NCBI GenBank assembly: GCA_016946835.1
Contig: JACVTC010000001.1
Coordinates: 2,142,501-2,206,500, forward strand
Direction of reading: 5' to 3'
Origin: Neocallimastix lanati (nom. inval.)
Lineage: Eukaryota > Neocallimastigomycota > Neocallimastigomycetes > Neocallimastigales > Neocallimastigaceae
Length of the DNA stretch: 64,000 bases
Shown here: in pieces, positions 26,434 through 38,295 of the stretch
Layout of the letters: each line of letters begins with the position of its first letter
Position numbering within the stretch: position 1 is the stretch's first letter
The notes under the pieces: model-generated
Databases searched by the model: none
Told to the model about the DNA's origin: nothing
What the model saw: only the letters and a program-made list of their open reading frames with translations
Program-made: the position numbers and the translations under genes

Positions 26434-26483
<50 letters not shown>
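26434..26483. repeat. (AAT)n spacer between copia copies B and C
   Basis: About 50 bp of pure AAT separate the two elements, so both went into one microsatellite in the same orientation. Confidence 0.95.
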
Positions 26484-26730
26484 TGTTAACGTATGTTAAT
26501 TTTATTAATATAAAGTTATAGTCTAGCTTAAGTTTAATAAAATATTAAATTAAATTATATTAAATATATTGTAATTACAAATTAAAATATAAATTAGTAT
26601 GTATCTAGAACAAGCCACAATTAAATATAAAAACATGTAATTTTATCTGTACTTTAAATCTTTGTTAACCATTTATATAACACTTGCGTTATATATCTAA
26701 TTATTAATAAATAAATATTAAACAATAATA
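26484..26730 (+). repeat. 5' LTR of copia copy C
   Basis: 247 bp, same sequence as the LTRs of copy B on reading. Confidence 0.93.
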
Positions 26731-26744
26731 GATTAAGAGTCTCA
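26731..26744 (+). other. Primer-binding site of copia copy C
   Basis: GATTAAGAGTCTCA with no spacer after the LTR; complementary to the tRNA-Lys(CUU) anticodon arm. A looser match continues (GTACTCT against the D-arm side). Confidence 0.7.
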
Positions 26745-26804
26745 GTACTCTATAATAAATTACAAAGCTTTAAATTTAAAAATCGATTTTAACAAAGTAT
26801 TAAG

Positions 26805-29800
26805 ATGGCCTATCAATTTAACTTAGCTAAGGACCAACGTCTTCGTGGTGTATCCAATTTTGCCACATGGAATTTCCTTATCATGACTGCAGCTAGGAGA
26901 TATGGAATGGAAGAATTCATTGAAGAAGATGTTATCTCTCACCTGAAGGATAATAACTATAGACTTAATCCTAATGAAGAATCTAAGACGGTAAAAGCTA
27001 TCCTGAAGATTATTGAGGAATTACAATTAAATCGTGGAGAAAATGTAAACTACAATGAAGTGTTTACTCAAAACCGAAATAGAATCATTGCTAAAGCAGA
27101 AGAGAAAGACTCTCAGTTAATGCTTATGGTGATTCAAAACGTTGAAGAAAAAATATTAAGGGAAGTTAGTAGAATGAAGAAAACATTCACAATTATGGAA
27201 AAACTAACTTCAAAATACGGTGATAAGAATAATGACACTGAATACTGGCTCAAGAAATTGCGAAAACTTAAGGCAAATGACCGCAGCCAAATAATGAAGA
27301 TGGCTGATAGCGTAAATGAAATATTCGGTGAAATGGAAGATGCCGGAGTAAATTTGACTGAAAGGGAAAAATTAAAGTACATGTTCAATATTTTACCAAA
27401 TGACTTTAAAAACATTATAGATGTAACTTTAGAAACTACCGCCAGACAATTATATGAAAGTATAAAAGATAGAATTTCAGCTAGATCATATCTAGAAAAT
27501 TGGGAAAATACAATGGATGAACATGATGATCATGATGATCCAATGGATATAGATCTAATTGAAAAACGTTATAAAAATAAAAACTATCATAAAGGAAAAG
27601 GTTTTGTTAAGAAAATAAACAGAAACAATAACAAAACTAACAAAAATTTATATTGTCATATTTGTGAGATAAGAGGACATCTCACAAAAGATTGTAAATA
27701 CAATATGAAAGCAAGAGAAAACAAAAAAGAAGGGAGGCAACAATCACTCTACCAGAAAAACCATAAAAATGAAGAAAAAGAATTAAAATCATTTGGTTTA
27801 GTGGAAAAAATAACTTCTAAATATGAAGAAAGTGACAGCGAAAGAGATGATAATTTTGAAGACATCAGACCATTATGTGAACCACATATTAATGATGCTT
27901 TGCTAATTGAATCAATAAATGAACCATATAATATAGATAATGATGAAAAATCTGTAAACATAATTGAAAGAAATATAGAAAGTAACGAAACAGTTGAATG
28001 GTATTATGATAGTGGAGCTTACGAACATGTAACTAATGATAAAAACCTTTTGAAAGATTATAAAGAAGATTTTGTACAACTAAGATGTGCAAACAATACT
28101 ACTTTAGACTTTGAAGGATATGGTAGTTGTGAATTTACCATAAACAACTACCATATAAAATTAAACAAAGTGTTATATTCAAAAAAGGCACATAAAAACT
28201 TGATAAGTGCCATCGAATTCGCAAAAATAGGTATAACATCCGTTATTGAGCCAATAAGTCAAGAAAAAGTAAAATTGACTATATCTGACTGTGATAAAAA
28301 TGTTATCGGAACGTTTCTATCAACTGATTTTAATCAATTTAAAATAAACACAAAAAGTATAATAAATAATCAAAATATTTTATCATTAGATGATTTAGGG
28401 CAAAACAGTCTAGAAATATGGCACAGAAGAATGGGCCATCAATATATAAGAAATATTTCTAAACATTTAGAACTACACGAGATCAAGATCCCAAAATGTA
28501 AAGAATGTAAAGTAGTAAAAATGAAGCATTCCCCACATAATGGGAACAATCCTAAATCAAACAAGATACTTGAAGTTATACACTCTGACATTTCGGGGCC
28601 ATATAACAGTTCTATTAATGACAAAAAATATTTTATAACTTTCTTGGACGAATATTCGTGGAAAGTTTGGCTCTTCACTTTAAAATCTAAAGCTGAAGCG
28701 CCAGACATTATAATCGATTTTCTAAAATACCTTAACAATCAATTTGATAATTATAAAGTTAAAATATTTAAAACAGATGGTGGTAAAGAATATAAAAATA
28801 AGAAAATAAGAAGATACTGTAAAGATAATGGAATTGAAAAATCATTCTCTCCACCATATTGTCCAGAAAATAATGGAAAAGCCGAAAGGATAAATCAAAC
28901 AATAAAAAACACAGCTAAAACTTTATTATTTTGGGCAAAATTATCTGAAAATTTCTGGGAATATGCAGTAAGACATGCGGCTTATTTGTATAATATGATT
29001 CCTCATGAAGGAAATAATAATTTAATACCTGATGAAGTCATATCAGGAAAAAGTATTTCTTTAAAACACTTAAGAACTTTTGGATGTAAATGTTATTATA
29101 TTGATAATATGGAAAACAAATCCAATTTCACTCCAAAAGCAAAGGAAGGAATATTTCTTGGTTTCAGCAAGAAAAATTACTCATATAGGATTATGGACAT
29201 AAAAAACAAAAGAATACACCATGTCAGAGAAGTAGAATGTTTAGAGGAATGTCCAGCAAACTATATATATGAGAAAGAAGGATTTGTGGACCCATATTTC
29301 TCTTTTACAAAAATTGATAATAATATAGTAAATAATAATAATAATGAAAATAATCATATTATAAATGAAAATATAATTAATAATATAGAAAACATAAATA
29401 ATGTTCTAAACAATGAAAATAATAATTTAAATGAAAACAATAATAATATTGATTTAAATAACATTATTGTAAACGATAATTTAAACAATATGAACATGGA
29501 TAACGAGGATAATAAAATAGAAGCAGAAAATAATTTACATGATAATAACACGAAAATAATTATTAATATTTTAGATAATATGAATAATAATAAAAATATA
29601 GATAAAGGTAAAGAAAATATGGTTTATAATATTAACAACGACGATATAATTAATTTAAACAATAAAAATAACAAAATTAAAACCATAACCTTAGAAAAGG
29701 ACACAAAAACAAATAAACTATTGGATTTTAATAAAACAAATAACACACATAACAATAAACACAATATTACTTTAGAACAAAATAATTTATACGCAAAAAA

Positions 29801-32674
29801 TAATATTAATTCAAATGTAATTTCTGAAGTAAATAATGAAATTTCAACTAATGTAAAACATAGTAACAATAATATAGTTCGTTTAAATAAAAATTATAAT
29901 AAACAAAATACTAACACAGTACTAGAAAACCAAAATATACTTCAAAAGGTCAATAACAATTCTTTAAATAATAATAATAATGATTTTATATTTACCAATA
30001 TCCATGTAAACAATAAAAATAATTTGAATCATTCATTAAAAAACGTGGTAAATAATTCTTACATTGAAAAAGGTGAATGCAGTTATTCTTATAAAAATAA
30101 ACATAATTGGGCAGAAAAAGGAAAAGATGCTGAAAATCCTTCAATTACCCATAAGGAATATAGTAAAAAATCCTGTAAAAATGATATCGTTTTACCGACT
30201 CTGATTAATACTGTTAACTCAAATATAAATGATTCCAAGCCAACCGAAAATTCCCCTGCCAGTACTCCTGTAAAAACGCTTAAAGAAAATATTGATATTT
30301 CTAAATTTAAAAATGAAAAAAATTTTAATAATAAAAATTATTCAAAAAATGAAGAAAATTTTAATTTACAACCATTGGATAATGGTAAAATAATTAAATC
30401 TTATAATTTAAATTCAGACCCAATAATGACGAAGAATAATAATATTATGAATAATAATTCCACTAAATTAAAATCTTTTAATACATCACGTGAATCTACA
30501 ACATTTATTAATAAAGATAATAAGTTACATAAAATTAATGATAACAGTAATAAATCTATGAAACTTAAAAATTTTTCAAAAATTAATCAAAAATTTATTA
30601 ATAAAATTTTTTTTCAAAATGTCAATAATAAAAATATAATTAATGATAATAATAAAATCAATACATCTGTAACAAATGATACTTTTGATAAAACATTTAA
30701 ACTTTCCCTTAATAAATCTTTAAATAATGAAGATTCTGTCACTAAAAATATTAAAGATGACAATTTTAATAATAATATTATTGCTACTAATGAAAATTTA
30801 CTAGATAATGTTGTTGATGATAATCTATCAATTAACAATTATAATTGTTCAAATTTAGATGAAAATGATGTTATTCCTATTGGCGATAAAACTCCCCAGG
30901 ATTCTTATTCTATTAACCATGATTTAGGTTCTGATACTAATTACATTAATAATAATATTATTTCCATTATTTCTGACCAAGATGTAAATATGACTGATAA
31001 TATGACAGGGATTAACAATCAGTCCGTACTCAAACGTCCTTTAAGTCCTGAAACTTTCTTTAATATTACTAATGATATCTCTCGGCCTAAATATGATGTT
31101 TCCAATAATGAAAAAATGGTTTTTACAATTTACTCTGATACACCTAATAGTTTTAATGAAGCTATTAATTGTCCTAATAAAAATTACTGGTATAAAGCTA
31201 TACAAGATGAACTTAATAATTTATACAATAATAATGTTATGTCCATCGTTAATTACATTCCTAAAAACAAAAATCTTATTTCGACAAAATGGGTTTTTGC
31301 TACCAAAAAAGACTCTAATAATAATATTGTTAGATTTAAAGCTCGCCTAGTTGCTAGAGGTTTTAAACAACGTAGAGGTATTGATTATGAACTTACTTAT
31401 TCTCCTACCTTAAACATTGATGGATTAAAGCTTATTATCGCTTTAGCAGCTAAGTTTAATTGGAATATCTACCAATTAGATATTAAAGCTGCGTATCTCA
31501 ACGCTCCATTAGATACTGATATTTACACTACTATTCCACTAGGTGATACTAACTTTGGGCGGGGATTCTGGAAACTCAATAAAGCACTATACGGATTAAA
31601 ACAATCCGGTAGGCAATGGAACCAAACGATTACAAAATTTTTAAATAAAAATGGATTTAAACAAATAAAATCTGAAAAGTGTATATTTAAATATTCAAAG
31701 AATAATAAAACCAAATGCATCATAGGTTTATATGTAGACGATATGATCATAACTGGTGAAGACAAAGAAATACAAAATATAATTACAAAAATTAAAGAAA
31801 AATTTAAAATATCAAATTGTGGACCAGCCGAATTCATACTTGGCATAAAAATTGAAAAACAAAAGAATAAATATATTATATCACAAAATAGTTTTATAAA
31901 TAATATATTAGACAAATTTAATATAAAAGAAATGAGAAAAAGAAAAACACCATGCACAGGAGACAACACTATCTCTGAAAATAATAAACCTTTCAATAAA
32001 ACAATCTACAAGAGTGCTATAGGTTCCTTAATATATCTATCAAAATGCACAAGGCCAGATATCGCATTCTCCGTGAACAAGGCTGCCAGAAAATCAGAAA
32101 AACCCACAATATCAGACTGGAATAAAATAACAAATATTTTCAGATATATAAATAGTACTAAAGATTATAAAATTGTATATGATGGACAAGGGGAAATAAT
32201 AGCATACACTGATGCCGATTTTGGAGGTGATCTAAATGACAGGAAATCTACGTCTGGTGGAATAATACTTATGGGAAACAGTCCCATATGCTGGATTTCT
32301 AAAAAACAAACATGTGTAGCTACGTCTACAGCAGAAGCAGAATACATTAGCACATCCGAAAATATTAAAAAAATTCTATGGATCAGAAATATTTTAAAAG
32401 AATTAATAAATTATAATAAAACAATTACCATTTTCACAGATAATTTAGCAAGTAAAATAACTATTGAAAATGGTGAAATCAATACAAAGTTAAAACACAT
32501 AGATATTAGATTTCATTTTAATAGAGATAATATAGTAAAAAGGAAAGTAAAATTAGAATACAAAGATACAAAAGAAATGTTAGCTGACGCTCTCACTAAA
32601 GATTTTAATGGTACAAAAATGAGTATATTTGCAAATAAGATTTTTAATATTAAAAAATCTAATTTGAGGGGGAG

Positions 32675-32690
<16 letters not shown>
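26805..32690 (+). CDS. Copia Gag-Pol polyprotein of copy C, 1961 aa
   Basis: Same length and domain order as the polyprotein of copy A: Gag with CCHC knuckle, aspartic protease, integrase, an Asn-rich spacer of about 600 residues, reverse transcriptase with YVDD, RNase H. The start codon lies 74 bp after the 5' LTR and the frame ends 16 bp inside the 3' LTR. The Pol half is preceded by integrase, which separates copia from gypsy elements. The spacer is written largely in AAT/AAC codons and resembles the poly-Asn linkers of host proteins in this window. Confidence 0.93.
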
Positions 32691-33130
<440 letters not shown>

Positions 33131-33342
33131 TATTAACCAACTATTAGTAGAAAAAAGACACAAAGACATAATAATACCTTTAATGTTGTTTTGTATTAAC
33201 AATTATTATTAATACAAAAAATGCATATGACGTCATATGTTAGAATAAATTTATATGTATATACTTTTATTTTATTAGATTAAATTTATGTTATTATCAT
33301 ATATATAAATATTATATAATAATCTTGATTGTTAAAAATAAT
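33131..33342. other. 212-bp island between two AAT tracts, with hairpin and palindrome
   Basis: A non-repetitive island flanked on both sides by AAT microsatellites. It holds a perfect hairpin (11-bp arms 33189-33199 and 33209-33219, 9-nt loop) and a perfect 16-bp palindrome CATATGACGTCATATG at 33224-33239 with a TGACGTCA (CRE/ATF) core. No reading frame of note. It may be a small non-coding mobile element or a solo LTR fragment. Confidence 0.5.
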
Positions 33343-33343
33343 A

Positions 33344-33418
<75 letters not shown>
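33343..33418. repeat. (AAT)n microsatellite, about 25 units
   Basis: Pure AAT tract ending 10 bp before the LTR of the old copia relative D. Confidence 0.95.
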
Positions 33419-33428
33419 CATAAAGTAT

Positions 33429-33696
33429 TGTGATTAACAAGGTGAGAAGTATATAGATAGTACATTGATGATGTTTTATATTAAAGTATATCACATAAAT
33501 ACATTTGTTACGTATATATAAGTTACACAAATTATTCAGAATGAAGATAGTTAACATATATTTATACAATATAGAATAAACGTATTTACTAGATTACACA
33601 AAACATAAATACAAATACACTTTAATAAGTTACATAGTAAATGAATATATAAAATAATATGAATAAATATATAGTATAATTATTAAGTAGTTATCA
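33429..33696 (-). repeat. Putative 3' LTR of copia relative D
   Basis: Starts TGATAACT and ends in -ATCACA in element sense (TG...CA). It is next to a polypurine tract and sits 10 bp from an AAT microsatellite. No partner LTR is visible in the window, so the boundary is approximate. Confidence 0.55.
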
Positions 33697-34425
33697 CTCC
33701 CCCTCAAATAAAATTTTATATCAAAATATTATTTGTAAATTTTAGTATCTTTGTACCATTTGAATCTTTTGTGAATATGTCGCAGACATTCTTTCCATGC
33801 CTACATATCTTAAATTTATTCTTTTATTTAATATGTTATCTCTATTGAAATGATATCTGATATCTTTATGCTTTAATTTAGAATTAATTTCATCATTTTT
33901 CATTATACATTTACTTGATTGATTATCAGTATAGATCGTTATATTTAATTTTTTATTTAATATTTCTTTAATAATGTTCCTTAACCATAGTATTTTCTTG
34001 ACATTTTTTGAAGTGTTTATATAATCAGCTTCTACAATAGAAGTAGCAACTCATGATTGCTTTTTAGATATCCAGCATATAGGACTTTTTCCCAATAAAA
34101 TAATTCCTCCTGAAGTAGAATTTTTATTAGCTTTATTGTCTTCGAAATCTGAGTTCGTGTACGAGATTATCTCCCCCTTCCATTATTTTTAATTATATAA
34201 TCCTTTGTACTATATATATATTTTAAAATGTTTATTACATTGCTCCAATCTGAAATTATTGGTTGTTCATTTTTTTCATTTTTTCTGGAAGTTTTATTTA
34301 TGACAAAAGAAATTTTTGGCCTTGTACATTTTGATAAATAAATTAGAGATCCATATGCACTTTTGTATATTGTTTTGTCAAAAGGTTTTTTATTTTGAGA
34401 TATGTCGTCATCCCTTTTGTAAGGT

Positions 34426-34459
<34 letters not shown>

Positions 34460-35790
34460 CAGTATTGTTAATGTTGAATTTATCAAGCATATTTTCAATA
34501 AAACTTTTCTGAGAAATTATATAATTATTATTTTGTTTTTCTACTTTAATTCCTAAAATATATTGGGTTGGTCCGCAATTTGATATTTTGAATTTTTCTT
34601 TTAATTTTTGATATTACATCTTTGAAATATTTTATTTCTCCATCAATAACCATATCATTAACATCAACATAAAGTCAAATTATACATTTTGTTTTATTAT
34701 GTATTGTATATTTGAAAATTTATTATTCGGCTTTTATTTGTTTAAAATTATTATTAATAAAAATTTTTTCTTATTGTTTCATACTATTGTCTACCTGATT
34801 GCTTAAGGTCATATAAGGCTTTTTTAAGTTTTTCCCTCCCAAAGTTTATATCACCTTTAGGAATGATAAATATATTTGTCAAGAGGAGCATTAGGATAAG
34901 TAGTCTTAAATATAGAGTTGGAAGATGTCCCAGTGAGAAGCAGAAAATCCAAAAATGTGTTTTTGACTATTAATATTTAAGTAAATCAATACCCTATTTT
35001 TGACCGAAACCTCTGGCAACAAGACGAGCTTTATATTTGTAAATAAAATTATTACTATCTATTTTAGTAGTAAAAGCCCATTTAGTAGGAATAATATTTT
35101 TACATGGAGGAACTTTTGAAACAAAAGTCATAATCGATATATATTATTTAATTCACCTTTAATAGCATTGATCTAATGGTTTTTATTGTTGCAACTAATT
35201 GCTTCATCATATCTATTTAGAGTATCAGAATAAATATATGCGATAGCATAGGTATCATCTGTATCTAACCTTCTTCTTAAAGTTCTAAGGATAGAAGGAA
35301 TAACTGTTTTGGAATCAGGAGAATTAGGAGGTAATAGACGTTTTCTGGAAGAATGGGAATTATTAACTTCATTGTTATTAATCATTATGTCATCCAAAAT
35401 TTCATTTTCAGCTATAGTAATAAGAGATAGATTATCTTGGTATAAATTATCAGTATATTAGCGATTAATTATTGGCATTGATTGAATTGTCATAATTGGA
35501 ATTTTCAGGAATATTATTGCATGTTTGCGATCTATTTTGAGTATTATAATTATGGAGGTCATATGAAGAAATATCACACTTGTCATTGGAAATAATGGTA
35601 CCATTTGAAACCTCACTAGAAATATAATTATTAAAAGTATTATCATTATTACTAAAATTTTCATCATTTTTTGAAAAATATTATTTGATACATCGGAAGA
35701 TTTATGTAAGATTGTATCACGTTTAATTAATAAAGTATTATCTGAATTATTATTTGTTTTACTATTTGATGAATTAGTGATAACAAAAAA
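33429..35790 (-). mobile_element. Old Ty1/copia relative, copy D (3' part, heavily broken)
   Basis: Decayed element on the minus strand. A putative 3' LTR of 268 bp (33429-33696) abuts a polypurine tract like that of copies A-C. Going rightwards come recognisable RNase H and reverse transcriptase similarity (about 33700-35170) and an Asn-rich spacer remnant (about 35170-35790). It is clearly related to the A/B/C family but diverged and broken in many places (more than ten). The 5' half (gag, protease, integrase) and second LTR were not found; the right end stops at a poly-A run near 35790-35808. Much older than A-C. Confidence 0.82.
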
Positions 35791-35819
35791 AAAAAAAAAA
35801 AAAAAAAACTCGTTATTTT

Positions 35820-36865
35820 AAATGAAGAAGAGAATACAAATGATAATGAACATTTAACAATAAAGAAAAATAAAGTATTATTAATTAAAACAGTAAATCA
35901 TAAAAAGTTGTGATGAAGCTATAAATTCTAACGATTTGAATATACTGAAAAATACAATTAAAAAAGAGATCAATAATATATAAACAAAAGGTAATGAGAA
36001 TTGTTAACAATATTCCAAAGGATACAATTTTAATTGATACAAGATGGGTATTCACTACTAAAGATAATGATGTTAAAAAATTTCAGATTAATTGCTCGTA
36101 GTTTCAAAAGGAGAAAAGGTATTAATTATACCTCCACGTATTCACTAGCATTCCTGAAAATATTGAATATTAGATAAAGTTCTGTACGGCTTAAAACGAG
36201 TTGGAATGCAATTATATAAAGTAATATCTAGTTACTTAAAATTTATTGGCTTAAAACAATAAAATATTGATCAATGTCTACTTTCAAAATATCATAATGG
36301 AAACTTATGTGATATATTATGTCTTTATGTTGATGATATTTTATTTACTGGAGAAAATAACAAAATTAAATATATAAGCAATAAGTTAAAAGAAAAATAT
36401 AAAATTTCAAAAGACCTAGAAACTAAGAAAATTATAGGAATAAATATTTTTAAAACTGAAGAATGATATAAAATTGATCCACAAGATTACACTGAAAAAT
36501 AAATTGAAAATTATAAAATGAATAAGACAAAGCCAATTAATTATCTATGTAAAAGAATTAGAAAGAGAAAGTTCAACACTAATAAACGTAACAGATTATA
36601 AATTTATTATTAGTGTTTTATTATTTGTTTCAACAAAAACAATACCAGATATTTTATTTGAAGCAAATTAAGCTACTAGAAATACTGAAAATCCTACAAA
36701 GTTAATTTAAAATCAACATTAAAGATCTTAAGATATTAAAATCTACCCAAGAAAAATCTATTTATTACTATGAAAGAAAAAATTTAGTTGCCTACTTAGA
36801 TGATGATTATGCTGGTGATGAAGAAACAAGAAAATCTACCAAAGGATATATTTTCTTATTCTGTA
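35820..36865 (+). mobile_element. Second old copia Pol fragment, copy E (plus strand, heavily broken)
   Basis: Remnant of reverse transcriptase and RNase H in the opposite orientation to D. Recognisable copia blocks appear in order: the DTRWVFTTK-type start of reverse transcriptase, a LYGLK block, LYVDD, and a D-x-D-x-x-x-RKST RNase H block near the right end. It is more divergent from A-C than D is, so it is a different copia lineage. It is broken in many places (roughly ten or more). No LTRs seen. It lies head-to-head with D across a poly-A run. Confidence 0.75.
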
Positions 36866-37308
36866 TCTGAATTTCTTTTTTGCCTTATTTTTTCAATATC
36901 GACATTCTTGACAATGGTAGGTCTAATAGTATAAAATTTTACTATAGTGTAAAAATCACTAATCATAATAGGCATAACATTACTAAGGAATTCCATAAGC
37001 CCCGCAAAATATGAAATATCCAGAATGAAAAATTAGATATACTGTTACATACACCACAACAAGGACAACATGTTGGGCAATCTTCTGATACCTATTTGCT
37101 TTAATATAATATTTTGCGTCAAATTTGAATCCCTATTTAATTCATTCAATCCAAAAAATCCAAGAGAAAATTGTGAATATTTTGGAGATAAACGTTTAAT
37201 AAAATTTTTAAAGCCAAATTTAAACTTCTTGTTTGAAATTGATCTAATGGCAGCGATAATTGAAAGAGAACATTTTCCTAGTAAAATATTTTCAGAGTAA
37301 ACCACCAT
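36866..37308 (-). pseudogene. Decayed coding DNA of unknown origin (copy 1 of a dispersed repeat)
   Basis: GC-richer than its surroundings. On the minus strand 37050-36870 aligns well, with gaps, to plus-strand 57235-57400: both read '-GL-x-x-FL(S/T)N' then 'PI(M/V)I(S/T)D(F/L)YT' then 'IRPT' and a basic tail. The adjacent 37045-37308 segment has an open 87-residue minus-strand frame of unrecognised content. Two degenerate copies of the same coding segment imply an old mobile element or gene family, but I cannot name it. Confidence 0.5.
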
Positions 37309-37538
37309 TGTTAATCTATGTTTTTATTATTATTATTAATTAATTAAACAAAGTTTAATTAATTAATAATAATAATAATAATAATAATAAAATTACATGA
37401 TTTAAATTAAAAATAAAAAATAAAATATAAAATACATGAAATGAAATATTATATATTATATAATTATAAAAGTGCGTTAGAAGCAATAATATCTAACTTT
37501 CCCCATTCATCGATGATAACACTACATCCATTATTATA

Positions 37539-37572
<34 letters not shown>

Positions 37573-37664
37573 TTTTTTTTCTTTGAAAAACTTTCATAAG
37601 AAAAATAAATTTAAATAAATTACATAAATATTTTATTTATATAAATGTGTTTATAAATATTAAG

Positions 37665-37699
<35 letters not shown>

Positions 37700-37732
37700 A
37701 AATATTAATAATACAATTAATAATACATGTAA

Positions 37733-37774
<42 letters not shown>

Positions 37775-37903
37775 TTTTTACATTTTTATTTTTTTCTTAT
37801 ATTTTTATTATTATAATAATATTGATTAACGATATAAAAAGTTTTTAATATAAATATAATTTTTTATATATATTAAGTTTATAATTATTAATATAATTCT
37901 CTA

Positions 37904-37934
<31 letters not shown>

Positions 37935-38295
37935 AAAAAAAAAAAAAAATTATAATAAAAATAAGGTATTGTTTTTTAATAATTACTTTTATCTTTTATA
38001 ATAATTGATTGGAAATTATTATGATTGAAAACTTTTTTTTTTTTTTTTTTTTTTATTTTATTTTTTTGAATCTTTTCTTCTTTAGATTTAAAAAATACTA
38101 ATATTATAGTTTTTTTTCTTTTTTTATTTATTTATTTATTATTATTGGATAAGCTTTGATAATGAAATTAACGATTATTAATTCATATTTAATGATTAGT
38201 ATTTGGTTTGTTTTAGGGTTATTATATTATTTTTTATTATCTTTTATTTTATTGTATTTTTTTTCTTAGAATAAATGTATGGTGTGTTTGGGCCA
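37309..38295. other. Homopolymer-dense spacer
   Basis: No gene seen. Alternating long T and A runs lie at about 37557-37580 (T), 37668-37697 (A), 37737-37766 (T), 37906-37930 (T), 37935-37949 (A) and 38034-38054 (T). A short minus-strand patch near 37530-37470 reads VIIDEWGKLD and looks like decayed coding sequence. Confidence 0.6.

Noticed and set aside
26434-26483. Element C nested inside element B
   Set aside because: Both elements have complete LTR pairs and lie side by side; neither interrupts the other.
37470-37530. VIIDEW-like patch suggesting a DDE transposase, with a partial echo at 57412-57440
   Set aside because: Only about 14 identical bases and a different order relative to the shared repeat; not enough to name a transposase.
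37647-37829. 60-aa frame of Lys and Phe runs
   Set aside because: Translation of adjacent poly-A and poly-T tracts.
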